Shown here: one piece after another, positions 33,830 through 45,399 of the stretch
Numbering within the stretch: the first letter of the stretch is position 1
How the letters are laid out: each line of letters begins with the position of its first letter
Origin: Paraspadella gotoi
Taxonomy: Eukaryota; Chaetognatha
Direction of reading: 5' to 3'
Length of the DNA stretch: 64,000 nt
Assembly (NCBI GenBank): GCA_051294375.1
Contig: CM119271.1
Span: forward strand, 9,758,291-9,822,290
The notes under the pieces: model-generated
What the model saw: the letters and a program-made list of their open reading frames with translations, nothing else
The model's database searches: none
What the model was told of the DNA's origin: nothing
Position numbers and translations under genes: made by a program

Positions 33830-34870
33830 CTTCTTCTTTCCTCTTCTTTCTCTACTTCTTCTTCTGAAAGTTAGTGGAACGGGTAGGGAATGGCGAAGGA
33901 GAAGGGGGAATTGGAAAAGGAGAGAAGAGGAAGTTTTAAATGGTGATCGAATGAAGGAAAAAAGAGGAAAGAAAAACTAGGGGGAGTTGAAGGGTGGGAA
34001 GGGAATGGATGTGGATGGGGGATCGGGGGAGGGAAAGGAAAAAAGGAAAGTGGAAAGTGAGAGAGACAGAAAAGAGGAGAGTGTAGGGAGAGGGGGGAAT
34101 GGAAAGGAAAAAAGGGGAATGGAAAGGAGAGAGAAAGAACGAAGGGAGAGTAGGATTAGAGAAGTGGATAGAAAAAAATGGGATGGGAAAGGGGATGAGG
34201 AAGGGAAAGAGGGAGTGTAGAGAAGGGGGAAGTGGAAGAGGCAGAGAAAGGGAAAAGAAGAAAGTGGTGAGATAAAGGGGAAGTGGAAACAGGGAGAGAG
34301 AGGAAGAGGGAGAGGGTAGGGAGAGAGGGAAGTAGAAAGGAAGAAGAGTGGTTTAGAGAGGGGGAAGTGGGAAAGTGGGAGAGAGGAAAGGGAAAAGGAG
34401 AGTGGTAGGAGAGAGGAAGGAAGTAGAAGGAAAGAGAAGCGCGATCGTTCTGAGAATTTTAAAAGAAGATTAGGTCAATTGAGAGAAAGGAGAAGAAAGA
34501 AAAAGGAAGAAACAAGGAACAAAAAAAAGAGAAAGAAAAGAAGAGGGAAAGGGCCCGAGATGAGAGGAAAAGAAGAAGCAGCAAGGAGAAAGATACGAAA
34601 GGGGAGAAAAAGCATGGAGAAAGATAGCAAGAAGATGTGGTAAAAATCGGAAAAAAGCGAGTGTTTGGTCGGAGAGAATTGATTTTTCAAAGAGTAGAAA
34701 ACCATGGACAATAGAAGCAGAAAGGCATATTTAGGGAGGAAAGAGGGAGGCATGGGAAAGAGAGAAAAAGCATGGGAAGGGAGAGAGGAACATGAAGGAG
34801 AGAGAAAGACGGGATGGGAAGGAGATAATATGGGAGGGAGAGAAAGTATTGGTGGAAACAGTGTGAAACA
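33830..34870 (+). repeat. 1-kb purine-rich strand
   Basis: The plus strand is overwhelmingly A and G (GGAAAGGA, GAGAGG, GGGAAGTGG words) with no fixed period. All open frames here are Lys/Glu/Gly/Arg or Ser/Phe/Leu low-complexity translations. Such tracts can form triplex (H-DNA) structures. Confidence 0.8.
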
Positions 34871-35343
34871 CTTCAGTGAGATAAGTGAGGGTGCTTAAAT
34901 CCAATGCTCTTGCCTATATTTTAACGTAGCATAGAGATAATTTTATATTTGTATTACGTGAGAAGGGAACAAATGAAAAGAAAGGGAAACAAAATACAGG
35001 AGGTGTTAGAGCGTATATTGGGGAAATATGGATTACTTCAGTTTTAAGCAGGTAAAAATTATTAGTTAATATCAAATTAAATGATCGATTGATGCACAAC
35101 TACATTAAATTTGGAAATAAAATAAATAATAGAAAAACAGCTTAGTTTCTCTTTGTTTGTTGTTTCTCCTAAAATGTTTGACCGTGTTCTTTTTTGATGA
35201 AGATTTGTTGTTTTTACTCAAAGTTGATTGTTTATTCTTTTATAATCTTTTGGAATTGTTTTGCTTCAAAAATTGTGTTAAAGAGCGAGATTGATCATTC
35301 AATGTTTTGTTAAACACGCATCTTATTTTGACTTTTTCTGCAG
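34871..35343. other. AT-rich, no gene
   Basis: No coding-like frame. It ends in a pyrimidine tract and TTTTTCTGCAG, the acceptor for the exon that follows, so at least its right end is probably intron. Confidence 0.45.
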
Positions 35344-35538
35344 CTCCACTCAGGAACTTCCTTTTGTGAGCAGATCGAAAAACTCAAAGCGAAACTCCCT
35401 GTCTCCCAGGCCAACAACACAAAACAGACAGCCAAGCGGATCGGGATAGCCGAGACGCTCGGGTTTCTCGGATGCCCGCGAAAAGAAAGAAGAGTCCCGG
35501 GTGGCGGCGAGATGAGGCGCGAAGAAACAGTGAACTAA
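35344..35538 (+). CDS. Candidate terminal coding exon
   Basis: The acceptor TTTTGACTTTTTCTGCAG is followed by a frame of 64 residues (HSGTSFCEQIEKLKAKLPVS, QANNTKQTAKRIGIAETLGF and a basic end PRKERRVPGGGEMRREE) and TAA at 35,536-35,538. The residues are natural, hydrophilic and helix-prone with a basic C-terminus, and GC content jumps relative to the flanks. The frame would have to come from an upstream exon leaving phase 0, which was not identified. Family not recognised. Confidence 0.4.
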   Translation, partial: LHSGTSFCEQIEKLKAKLPVSQANNTKQTAKRIGIAETLGFLGCPRKERRVPGGGEMRREETVN

Positions 35539-36654
35539 TTGACAACAAGAATTGTGTTGTGGGATTTCCGTTTTTATTTGAGACGAGAGGGGATCGCGGT
35601 TATGGGGTCAGGGGTCAGTAGGAGGTGGCTGGAGAATGGAGAGAGAAGAGGAGAGGGATGTTAAAAAAAGGAGGAGAGAGAGAAGACGTAATGTTTTTGT
35701 TAGAAAGTGGATGTGATGAGATGTACAGAATGTAAGAAAAACATGGAGATGATGTTTGTACTAGTTGTTGAACTCAGGCCGCATTTGTTTGTGTGNNNNN
35801 NNNNNNNNNNNNNNNNNNNNNNNNNNNNNNNNNNNNNNNNNNNNNNNNNNNNNNNNNNNNNNNNNNNNNNNNNNNNNNNNNNNNNNNNNNNNNNNTAACG
35901 ACGCTATTAACGTCTTCCATCTTCGTATTTATCTCAATCGTGATTGGCTAAGAGGAGTCAGCTGATTCCCTGATCTGAATGTGTTGACAAGAGACCGCGC
36001 CCGATTACGTATCGTGATTGCCGAGAGGAGACAGCCACCATAACTCTAATCTCGATAGCAGCTCCCACGCCAAATGTTCGCTTGACTTATCTCTTAACCC
36101 AATTCTTCCCCCCCCTTTCCTCTCCTTCTTGTCTTCTCTCTCCCAGACGGCCTATTTTTCCTATCTTATCTGTGATTTTCTTTGATCGCATTTTTTTTTT
36201 ACTTTGTTCGTAGCTTTAAATTTCTTTGTTTGTACTTAAGGCTGTATCTTTCTTCCTTGCATTCTTTAAGTACTTATTATTCGTTATTTGTTCTTTATTT
36301 GTACTTTGTTTGTATTATTGGTTCTTTTTCGATTAATATACGCTCTTTTATTTCTCGGTCTTTACAGTCGTTTCTCGGTATTTCATTGTTGTTTTTTTTT
36401 GTTTTTTAAATTTCGTTTTCTAAAAATAATCTAGGATTTTTTGTTAGGAGGGAATCGGTTAACAAAACAACCGTCATAACCATAAACGTAGTTTCCTATG
36501 AAAGACAGAGGAGAGAGAGGATGAGAGAGATTTCGCCCATAGCTTCGACTGCGACGTTCAGATGTCACCCTTTTCCCGCTTCCTTGTATAAATTAGTTTT
36601 TTTTCCTATTCCATGATTGAATTTTAAACTGTCGATTTTGTATGTTTTATGTTG
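35539..36654. other. No supported gene; contains a 100-N gap
   Basis: Gap at 35,796-35,895. The rest is mixed, with pyrimidine-rich DNA at 36,090-36,170 and AT-rich DNA after it. No coding signal. Confidence 0.5.
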
Positions 36655-36905
36655 ATATTTAAAGAGACAGTAATTATTTGATAATTGTTAAGGACAGAAC
36701 CGTTCAATGTAAGCAGTCCCCGGAGCTTCGGATCCAAGGCGTTAACAACTATGGTTACAGGCGGGTTAAGCGCCCCGTCCCTCTTAACTGCCAGACGATA
36801 CCGGCTTGAACCCCATGACCTTTGCGTTGGGAGGCGAATGTCTTGCCTCCGGCACCAATGGCCCGCTGATGATTCAGTTGGGTGGATTTTAGTCCACCAT
36901 AATAT
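36655..36905 (-). mobile_element. tRNA-related SINE-like element, best copy
   Basis: On the minus strand the element starts near ATGGTGGACTAAAATCCACC. It then holds TGGTGCCGGAGGC (A-box-like), ACATTCGCCTCCCAACGC (like an anticodon arm with CCC in the loop, tRNA-Gly-like), and GGGGTTCAAGCCGG (B-box-like). After these comes a unique part ending AGCTCCGGGGACTGCTT. A related, shorter copy is at 4,050-4,250 on the same strand. SINEs are RNA polymerase III-transcribed, non-coding retroposons. The class call is an inference from box order and the second copy; the stems are imperfect, so it is not an intact tRNA gene. Confidence 0.5.
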
Positions 36906-38029
36906 CTTGTTATTAGGCAACAGTAGGGAACATAAATTAACCCACTAAAGCCTGCCCAAATGTTACGGTTGTTCAAGATGCTTGTTTATTGAAGTAATAT
37001 AGAATTTCTAATTTTGGTTAGTGATTATTTCATTCCATAGATTTAGATTTAAATTCTGGTTGTAATCTCTAGCGTTTCAAAACATGCTTTCATAAAAAAA
37101 GCACTCGGTCCACCCGGCGCCGTCCGCCGATTAGCCACACGCGAAAGACCCGGATTGAGAGAAACGCACGTTCGACCTTATCCCGTCGTCTTTTTAAGGT
37201 TTCATCTCGGGTTAGGTTTTTTTTTAAAAGTTGATTCCTTTAAAAATCTAATGAAAAAGCTTATATAAATGTTTTTTCGTGCATTTCATGAAAACATAAT
37301 AAGCAGAAGAGAGAGGCAAGTTTGCAAAGTCCATAGCCCCCTATGGAGAAATTAGTGTCCTTTGTCTTGGGCCTTGTAAATGACATCCATGCTCTCTTTA
37401 TTGCCCAATACTGATTAAATTGTCATATTTCCATCGTTTGTCCTAAATTACTTAGTTTTGGGCTCGAAGTAAAAATAACTTATAGCTTTTGATCCCTGTA
37501 TGGCTTCTACTACATAAATGCTTAAGTTGCGTTATAAACTCAGTTCACACAATTTTTTTTCCTCTCTTCGCCCGCTTAAGCTTCTATGATTTTTAATAAT
37601 CTCTCTCTCTCTCTCTCTTCTCTCTTCTCTCCTCTCTCTCTCTCTCTCTTCTGAGCGTTGACCTTTAAGAACGCCCTTTGACTATAACATCGACGGTTGT
37701 AAAAGCCATTTTTTTCTTTAATCTAAACTTTCCCTTGCCTTTCCTTTTTTTTTTCTCATTCCTTTTTTTTTCACTATTCCTTTCTTCTGATTTCTTTTTT
37801 TTCCCTTCCCTTTTCCTTTTTTCATTTGGCCATTTTCCTTTTTTTTATAATAATATATTTTTTACAGTTTTTTCTGTTTAATCTCGTATTTTATATTCTT
37901 GTCCGTTTAGGTTTTATTTTTTTTTATTTTATAACCTTTCTTTCCTGATGTTGTTGGTCTTTCGAACGATTTAAGACAAGCGCCAAAACAATTCCAATAA
38001 TAAACCGATTTTAGATTCCTTACCCCGCC
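36906..38029. other. No supported gene
   Basis: AT-rich, with CT tracts at 37,599-37,650 and a T-rich zone at 37,740-37,930. No frame of note. Confidence 0.5.
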
Positions 38030-38345
38030 TCAGCTAACCCCACTTACCCTAAAAAATCCCTAAAAATTCAGTTAGCCTTAATTTTTTTCAGAACGCATTT
38101 CGTCTTAAATTAGGAATTAAAATTATTTTTTAGGTTTAAAAGACTAAGGTTAAGTTAGCGTTAGGAATTATGTAAGTTAAGACTTAAGTAAGGATGAGTC
38201 TAAAGATAGGTTAGGTTTGGTTAGAAAAGTTTGGACTAGAAATTAGATTCAGGCTTTTAGAATGGTTAGGGTTAAAGTTTAATAGTTGGCTTAAGAATTA
38301 GGTTTTGTGTTAAGGAATATTAGGGGTTAGGGATTGAGTGATAAA
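38030..38345 (+). repeat. Degenerate telomere-like TTAGG/TTAAGG array
   Basis: Many variants of GGTTAGG, GTTAAG, TTAGGG and AAGTTAAG packed into 300 bases, with the complementary CTAACCC-type words at its left end. It resembles decayed interstitial telomeric repeat but has no regular period. Similar patches occur at 29,765-29,805, 56,140-56,285 and 59,740-59,865. Confidence 0.4.
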
Positions 38346-38599
38346 ATTTGGAAAATAGATTAAAGGTTAATATAAAGTTTAAATTCAAGTTCGACAAGAC
38401 GAAACTGTTTGTTTGGATAGAAATAAATGCAAATCACTACCCATTGTTTGTTTTGAATCGACTCCATTGTTGTTTTTTTATTTTTTTTTTTGCAATATCG
38501 ACTACCAGTTGTTTTGTTTGTTTTTTTTTTCGGTTGGAAGAAAATAATTCTCTTTTTTTTTCTTTTCCTAAAATTTCATAAAAAAAATAATAAAAAAAA

Positions 38600-38895
38600 T
38601 TCTACATAATAGAGGGCTCTGTACGTCTTTCCCTTTCCCCTCGTTCCGTCTTCATCTCTTCTCCTCCTCTCTCCCCTCCTCCTCCTCCTCTCCTCCTCCC
38701 TTACCTCATTATATCGGTGATTCGGCCCCTTTTTTGAACGATCGCCTTTCCACGTCTCGTTCTTTTTGAACTCAGAGCTCCGACCTCTTCGACCCGCTCA
38801 AAAAAAAAAGCGTCAAGGCGTCACCGGACGGGCGAACGTCTCGTGCGCGAAAACGTGTCACTCGAAACCGCAGGTGAGGAGAGAGCGAGAGAAGA

Positions 38896-38952
<57 letters not shown>

Positions 38953-39180
38953 CTGAAGGGTTTGTCCCATCGTGTCACGAAAACAAAATTTCGTCCCTCG
39001 ACTCCGAAGTCTGAAATTATATGAAAGTGTTTCTCGCCCCCCCCCCCCGCCCACGCCCCACCTTTAACCGTTCACCTCCCCCCTTCTCCTCCCCCCCCCC
39101 CCCTCTCCTCCCCCGACCCTTCTCCTCCCCCCTTCTCTCTTTCCCCAACTATATCCTCCCCCCCTCCCATGATCTCTTCC
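38600..39180 (+). repeat. Simple-sequence cluster: pyrimidine, GA and C-rich tracts
   Basis: CTCCTCC-rich at 38,640-38,710, GA tract at about 38,895-38,950, and C-rich runs (eight to eleven C in a row) at 39,037-39,175. The G-rich complement of the last could form quadruplexes. Confidence 0.85.
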
Positions 39181-39329
39181 TCCTATCGACCAATCGGCTT
39201 GCCATAATAAAAAACATCAATAAGTATTATCGGTACACGAAGGAAGCGCGAAAAAAAAAGCAAAAAAGGAAAAAAAAGAACACAATAACAAAGAGTAGTT
39301 AAACGTACAATCAGGACGAAGAATGAGTT

Positions 39330-39360
<31 letters not shown>

Positions 39361-39639
39361 GAAGAATTTAAAAAAAAAAGTCGGACGAGTTTTGAGTATG
39401 TGCTTTAAAGTTAAATAGGTGTTGTAGTTTTTCACGTGAGATTTTTTTTCTCCTTTACCAAAGTTCGAACGAATTCTAGTTAAATGTTAGTTTGTTTTTT
39501 GTATAATATGATTAATTCAGTTGAATAAAAAAATTGCCAAACTTCTCTTGTGATCTTCTCCAACCGCAAGTGAGAGAACCTTGTGTTTCTATAGAATAAC
39601 ACTCCGTTGCGGAGGAGAGGGCAATATCAAGATATTTAG

Positions 39640-39642
39640 GTG

Positions 39643-39719
<77 letters not shown>

Positions 39720-39722
39720 CGA
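39640..39722 (+). repeat. (GA)n microsatellite
   Basis: Interrupted GA repeat of about 80 bases. Confidence 0.95.
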
Positions 39723-39939
39723 AGACGACTCTTTTTTGTACTTTCTTACCTATTATACCTCATCCTCTTTAACCAACTTAATCGCAACTTAATCCAACTT
39801 AATCTAAGCATAATCTCTCAAACTCTTGAAATTCAACCAAATTCGTTTCGTCGCCTTCGTCACATGACCGACTCAATCTTCCGGAGTTCAACTCTGGAGT
39901 TAGCAGCGCCCCGCCCGCCCCCTTTTCAACCCCCATTCA

Positions 39940-40545
39940 TTTAGATTTCACCACATAGGAAATCCCCTTTCCACCTCTACCTCCTACCCCGTAAATCCGC
40001 TCCTCTACCCCTCCCAAGATTCCCTCCCACCCCCAGTAGTCCCTTTCACACCCCCCTTATAATCTTCTTTCCACCCCCAGAATCCTTGATCTAACCCATA
40101 AAATCCCCTTCCACACCCCAATCCCCCTTTCTAACCACCGAGAAATCCCGTCCATCCCATTAATCCTCTTTCCACCCCTAGATCCTTTTCCACCCCCCTC
40201 CCAAAAATTCCCCTTCCAACCGCATCCCCAGATCCTCCTTCAACCCTTCGACCCTCTTTTCACTCCCATATATTCTATTTTCCCCCTCAAAAACTCCTCT
40301 TCCACCCCCAAGAATTCCGTTTCCACCCCAATTAATGCTTCCTCCCACTAGCAACCCCCAAGAATTCCATTCCCCCCCCACACAAAATTCTCTCTTTCCA
40401 CCCCCTTTCAGACCCCGTAATCCCTCCTCCACCCCCCATATTTTTCCCCCCCCCCACCCCCCAAAATCCTCTCCCTCCCCCACACCCCACAATTTCCATT
40501 CCACACCCCCCAACCTCTCTCCCGCCCCCCCAACCGTCCATAAAT
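39940..40545 (+). repeat. C-rich degenerate minisatellite
   Basis: About 600 bases built from CCTTTCCACCCCCA and AGAATTCC-like words every 25-35 bases; G is scarce on the plus strand. The minus strand is GGGGTGGAAAGG-like with many closely spaced G runs, a strong quadruplex (and i-motif) candidate. Frames across it are Pro- or Gly-rich artefacts. Confidence 0.8.
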
Positions 40546-41164
40546 TCTTCGTCATCCAAAGCTTTTCTTTTCTTCCAAGAATTGAAGCTTTTTTATCGCA
40601 TCGTCGCGTCGAGATCTTGCGGGGTTTTTGGGGGGGGGCGGGTTAACCGAAGGGGGGGAGTTGTGAGATTCGGGGCTATGGTTTTTTTTTTTTTTTTTTT
40701 TTTGAGGGTGGATTTCAAGACTTGGTGAGCTAAATCTTTTTTTTTCGGTGGCGCGCTTTTTTTTGTTTTTTTGTTTGTATGTATGTATAATAGTATATAA
40801 ATATATACATGTATCATTTCACTATAAACTTCATAGATACCACTGGATCGCTTTCCAATTTTCAATTTTATTTTTTCATTAAGCTTAAAATTTTTTTTTT
40901 TTTTCATTGACACCAAATGTATTTTTGTTATTATCGTTATGCATTTCTTAATCACTTCAATGATTACTTTTTCGTCGTCCATTATTTATCATTTTAACCA
41001 AATTCTTTATCAATATCACCATAGGGATCACTATCACCATCTCACCATAATAATCACCATAAGCGTCATCTCTTTATCATCATCGTCGTTAGAGAGAAAG
41101 TCTCGGCTTCCATTCTGGGGTCAGAACCCATAACGCTCTCCATGGACGATCTTGTTGCCACGCC
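40546..41164. other. No supported gene; homopolymers
   Basis: A T run at 40,682-40,703, an AT-rich zone, and ATCACCAT-type words at 41,010-41,080. No coding signal. Confidence 0.5.
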
Positions 41165-41570
41165 CTCTTTCTTTCTTTCTTATCGTTTGTCGCTCGTTCG
41201 CTCTCTTTCTTTCTTTTCTTTTCTTTTTTAATTCTTTCTTTTCTTCTTTTATTCTTTCTATCTCTTTCTTTCTTTCTTTTCTTTCTTCTTTCTTTTCTTT
41301 CCTTATCTTCTTCTTTCTTTCTTTTCGTTATCGTTGTGCTCGTTCGCTCCTCTTTCTTTCTTTTCTTTTTTCTTTTTTCTCTCTCTTCTTTCTTTCTTTC
41401 TTCTTTCTTATCTTTTTTTTTCTTTCTCTCCTCTCTTTCTTTCTTTCTTTCTTCTTCTTTCTTTCTTTCTTTCTTCTTTTCTTTTCTTTTTTTCCTTTCT
41501 TTCTTTCTTATTCTCTCTTCTTTCTTTCTTTCTTTCTTTCTCTCCCTTCTCCTCTCTCTCTCTGTCAACT
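41165..41570 (+). repeat. TTTC/CTTT polypyrimidine tract
   Basis: About 400 bases, almost only T and C, dominated by CTTT tetranucleotides. The opposing Lys/Glu/Arg and Ser/Phe/Leu frames (80-159 codons) are artefacts of this composition. Confidence 0.95.
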
Positions 41571-42260
41571 TTTTAACTTTTTAACTTCGCCTCAACCGTG
41601 ACCATGTAACCATAACCACCACTCAAAGCCGGCTGCCAATCCTTTCCTTATCCCCGTGGCAAATCAAAAATCGTTGCACCGGGACAGTCCCGAGTTCGTT
41701 CCCGGCGTCATCGCTGGATTTCCCGGATGGGATGTTTTAAATTCCGGTCCAACGACAACATGAACGAGTATACGATTATGGATTGGAAAGCCAAGTACTC
41801 TGGGAGTGACTAAACAAGACTGCGAGAGGTTCTTGATTGAATCATGCTTGGCCCTGTCTATGTCATTACCTTGTAACAGTGATGGAAGCCGTAAACGACA
41901 AAACCTGTCCAAAGTCAGGGGCAAACTAGCTCATTTACTAAATTAAAGCATTATTTTTACATGTGTTTATACCGATTTCACGCACATCAGTTCTTCCGCA
42001 ACAAGGAAGCCACTCCAGACATGCCTGCTCACCTTCCTCCTTATATTCAGCCCCTTAACCACTTTCAACCCCCCCCACCCACATCCTCCGATCATCGCCG
42101 CCCACCCCCCTTCCCTTTTCTCCCCCGCTCCCCCCTTAATTTCCCTCCGACTCTGGGAAGGAACATGAATTTCAAATTTATGGATCTTCGTGCAGAGACT
42201 CGTATTTCATTCTCAATCTTCTCCCCGCCCGACAAAAACCCGAAAACTGCTGTCGGTCTT

Positions 42261-42262
<2 letters not shown>
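41571..42262. other. No supported gene
   Basis: Mixed sequence, C-rich around 42,060-42,140. A minus frame at 41,664-41,924 shows no domain. Confidence 0.45.
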
Positions 42263-42312
<50 letters not shown>

Positions 42313-42313
42313 A

Positions 42314-42346
<33 letters not shown>

Positions 42347-42352
42347 GAGAGG
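42263..42352 (+). repeat. (GA)n microsatellite
   Basis: GA repeat with two interruptions. The following 42,400-43,310 is AT-rich without a gene. Confidence 0.95.
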
Positions 42353-43306
42353 GGAGGAAGAGGAGGAAAGAATTTGGACGCAGAGGTAGGGGTAGCCGCA
42401 CTCAATGGGCGTGAGTCCAAAAATTTAGAGTGAGTAACATGCTCAACGATATTTAGCATTTTTAAGAATACCTTTCAAATGGACAATAAAATTTCTAATA
42501 TGGCTCTATACCCTAGTAATTAATTTTTTAAATATTTTAATTTATAGATAGGAAAGGCCAAAAATTTTTTTTTTAATTTTTAATTTTAAGAACCCTAGAT
42601 TCAAGATAGCTCATAAAGTAAATGGATTCTTTTTTAAAATATTTTATGATAAGTGTTGTCAAAAATAAGAAAAAAACTATAAAAAATCATCCATCATCAT
42701 CATCTTTCGATGATTTTATCAAGTTTTTTTATATTTTCAACTTAAAAAAACGTAAGAATTTTTAAAAAAGCTTTAAATTATATTTCTTGTTTTAACTTTT
42801 TTAATGCTCTATCAGAATCCATCAAAAAATTTAAGATTTTAAAAAAAATATTTTTTGCTCTATATAGTAATATAATATTTTTAATTAGGCGAGTAACTCA
42901 GAGAAAGCATTTTGACAAAAAATATTTAATACAAATCTATTGGTCATTTATAGATTATTTTAACGCTTATACATTAAGCATTTAAATTTCATCGCTATAG
43001 GCTAGCAGAGGCAGGTGGCTTTGTGACGTCCCTGGAGATTTCGAGTGTGGACTTTTGCCCCGGTTGGAATTTGCGTGGTCATGTGGAAAGGAGCGTGGTC
43101 GAGAGACGTTGAGCGATTGAGCTACGATCTTTAATTATTTAAAACCAGAAACCAACTCTCTTTAATTAATTATTAAAAATAGAAAGAAAATATGTATCAT
43201 GAAACAATAAGAATTATCTATGAAATTGGTACAACCTATATGAAAATTATATAATTTAATTTAATTTGCAATATTGGAAACCTTGAGATTTTTTCGTTTT
43301 TTCACC

Positions 43307-43310
<4 letters not shown>

Positions 43311-43349
<39 letters not shown>

Positions 43350-44300
43350 TTCCGCCTTTCTTCCTAACCTTTTCCGCGAGATAACAGCGCATCGCAGAAC
43401 AATCGGTTCTTGTCCTCCGCATTTTACGGCGATTGCTTCCCGTAAGGAGATCACACTGATTCTTCGCTTTACGAGTTATCTCATCTTCAGAATTAATCGT
43501 AACGGTTCGACGTTATTACATCGGATAATTCACGTTTGATTAATAAGTATCAACTTTATTCACCTTAGATCTTCAAGTCGAAAGAGTTTATATAGAAACG
43601 TTACAATTTACGCCGCTTCATTGATAGGTAAACATTTAAATAGCCTAAAATATATATATATATATATTCATATTTATTTAGGGGGATTATTTGTAATTAA
43701 ACTGGTTGCGCCAATTTCATACGAATTTTACTTCACATTACGTATTTTGTACATGAGATTTACCCGAATCCCAACCGTCGTAAAGTGGCTTACTTCTTCA
43801 GTTACTCACTTTTCCAATCGAAAATCTCGGGTTTTTTTTTCAAAATTGGGGAGGGACCTCTACACCCAAGTTAGTCGGGAAAGTACCACGCCGGTCGGGA
43901 GTCGTCAATTTCCACCGGAAGTCAGTATGTCAGTATGTCCGTCCGTAATCGGCAGTTAAGCGGAAAAACGAGCTCAAAATTTAGCGCTCAGATGCTCCGA
44001 CCTACTATATGAACGTTTTTAACTTTGAGACTTTAAAATAAACCTTGTCCGAGTATTCCTTACTCTCTGTCCTTACCGCCGGTTTTAATAACGCTCGGCT
44101 CGGCTCGCAAAAGCCGCTCTCCCGCCGATGAACCAGCTCACCCGGCTTTCTCTCCCCCCCCCCGAAAATATAGCTCCTTTCCTCTAAATTTTCTCTTCTC
44201 TTCCTCCTTTTAATATTTAAGATTCATTTTCTCTCTTCTAAAAAAATTGGGAGGATTTTTCTTCTTTTTCTTATTCTCTCTCTAGAGTTTGATTAATGAA
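43311..44300. other. CT tract followed by unassigned sequence
   Basis: (CT)n at 43,312-43,347, a short TA run near 43,652-43,668, then mixed DNA. The end of the 43,621-43,959 frame carries GTCAGTATGTCCGTCCGTAA, similar to the GACGGAC motifs of the dispersed elements, but no full element is seen. Confidence 0.5.
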
Positions 44301-44309
44301 GGGAAGGAT

Positions 44310-44534
44310 CGTCGTCGTCGTCGTCGTCGTCGTCGTCATTGTCGTCAAATTCATCGTCGCCATCTTTGTCGTCATAGTTGTCGTCATTCTATAGTAGTGT
44401 CTTTAGTAGTGTCTATAGTGTCATTAGTATATTGTCGGTAGTGTCTTTTTTGTCTTCGTTGTCACTGTTATCGTCGTTATTGTCGCTGTCTTGTCCTGGT
44501 CTATTTCTGTCGTCGTCGTCGTCGTCGTCGTCGC
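44310..44534 (+). repeat. GTC trinucleotide repeats
   Basis: Pure GTC runs at 44,310-44,336 and 44,507-44,533 with degenerate GTC/GTT DNA between. Confidence 0.9.
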
Positions 44535-44699
44535 GGCCGCCCTCCGGTGATCCAGTGATCCCGGAAATTTACTTAATCCTCTTCCGTGATTTTCGTCATA
44601 ATATATGGCAAATGTACATATTGTAACAGATTATTTTGAAAAAAAAAGATCATTTTAATCCAAGGCGTAGCAAAAGCGAAGCGCAAAGTAGTTACGTCA

Positions 44700-44935
44700 A
44701 TCACCATGTTATTATTCCCCCCCTGCAAAAAAAAAAAAAAAACAATTAAGAGAAAAAACTGAAACAAAAAAAAAACATAAACGAATAGAAAACAAAACAA
44801 AAATAAAAAATCAAACAAAAACAAACAGTAAAACAAAACAAACAAAACCCCCAAAAAATATAAACAAACTATACAAAACTCAAATTAAAATAAGAAACAA
44901 AAACAAAACATAGAAAATAAAACAAAACAAACCTT
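44700..44935 (+). repeat. A-rich AAACAAAAC tract
   Basis: Dominated by A with AAACAAAAC words. Reads as low complexity only. Confidence 0.85.
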
Positions 44936-45054
44936 CCCCCCCCCTCCCAAAAAACATTTCCTCCGTCGCGTTTTGTCGTTCTTCTGTGAACTCTGACGTC
45001 ACTCCGTTTCCGGCGCCGAGACTCCGGACGACCTTTTCCAAAGCGGTACTTAAC

Positions 45055-45319
45055 CGGCGACAGGGCAGCGGCGGGAAAGCCGCTGCTGCTTAGATGCTGC
45101 CGTGGCTGCGGCGGCTGGCCCAGACGCCGGGGCGCGGCAGCATGACTGATTGGAACCGTGACGGGAAGGAAGTTTCTCTTCGAAGGCGAAAGGGATGAAG
45201 AGGTCGTAACTTTGTTGCCAAATCGAATCCACGTCGTTTTTGCTCGTTTTCGTGTGGGCGGGTACGATCTTCCGTGGAGATTCATCTTCTAGGATACGCA
45301 CGGTAGAGTGTTGTCCCAT
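45055..45319 (-). CDS. Candidate first coding exon with N-myristoylation-like start
   Basis: On the minus strand an ATG at 45,319-45,317 opens MGQHSTVRILEDESPRKIV, continues DVDSIWQQSYDLFIPFAFEE, then Ala/Ser/Gln-rich residues (PAAAATAASKQQRLSRRCP). It reaches GTCGCCG followed by GTTAAG, a usable splice donor at 45,054, or an in-frame stop immediately after. The MGxxS/T start fits N-myristoylation in general. The residue mix is natural and GC-rich against A/T-rich flanks. I considered the MICOS subunits MIC19/MIC25, which also start MG with a nearby RV/RI, but no CHCH domain is visible, so no name is given. A competing frame (138 codons) overlaps. Confidence 0.35.
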
Positions 45320-45399
45320 TTATTTTTTGTTTTTTTTTTTTTTTTTTTTTCTCTGATTTTTTCGGCCTCTGTTCTTGTTTGTCGGCTACTTGATTGTCT

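Noticed and set aside
21089-35538. Joining the 21,206 donor to the 35,343 acceptor as one gene
   Set aside because: The donor leaves phase 1, in which the 35.3 kb exon meets a stop after eight codons.
41089-41601. Open frames of 80-159 codons rich in Lys/Glu/Arg or Ser/Phe/Leu
   Set aside because: They are translations of a CTTT tract on both strands and have no domain or start context.
45055-45319. Naming the MGQHST frame as a MICOS MIC19/MIC25 homologue
   Set aside because: Only the first residues are reminiscent; no CHCH cysteine pattern is visible.
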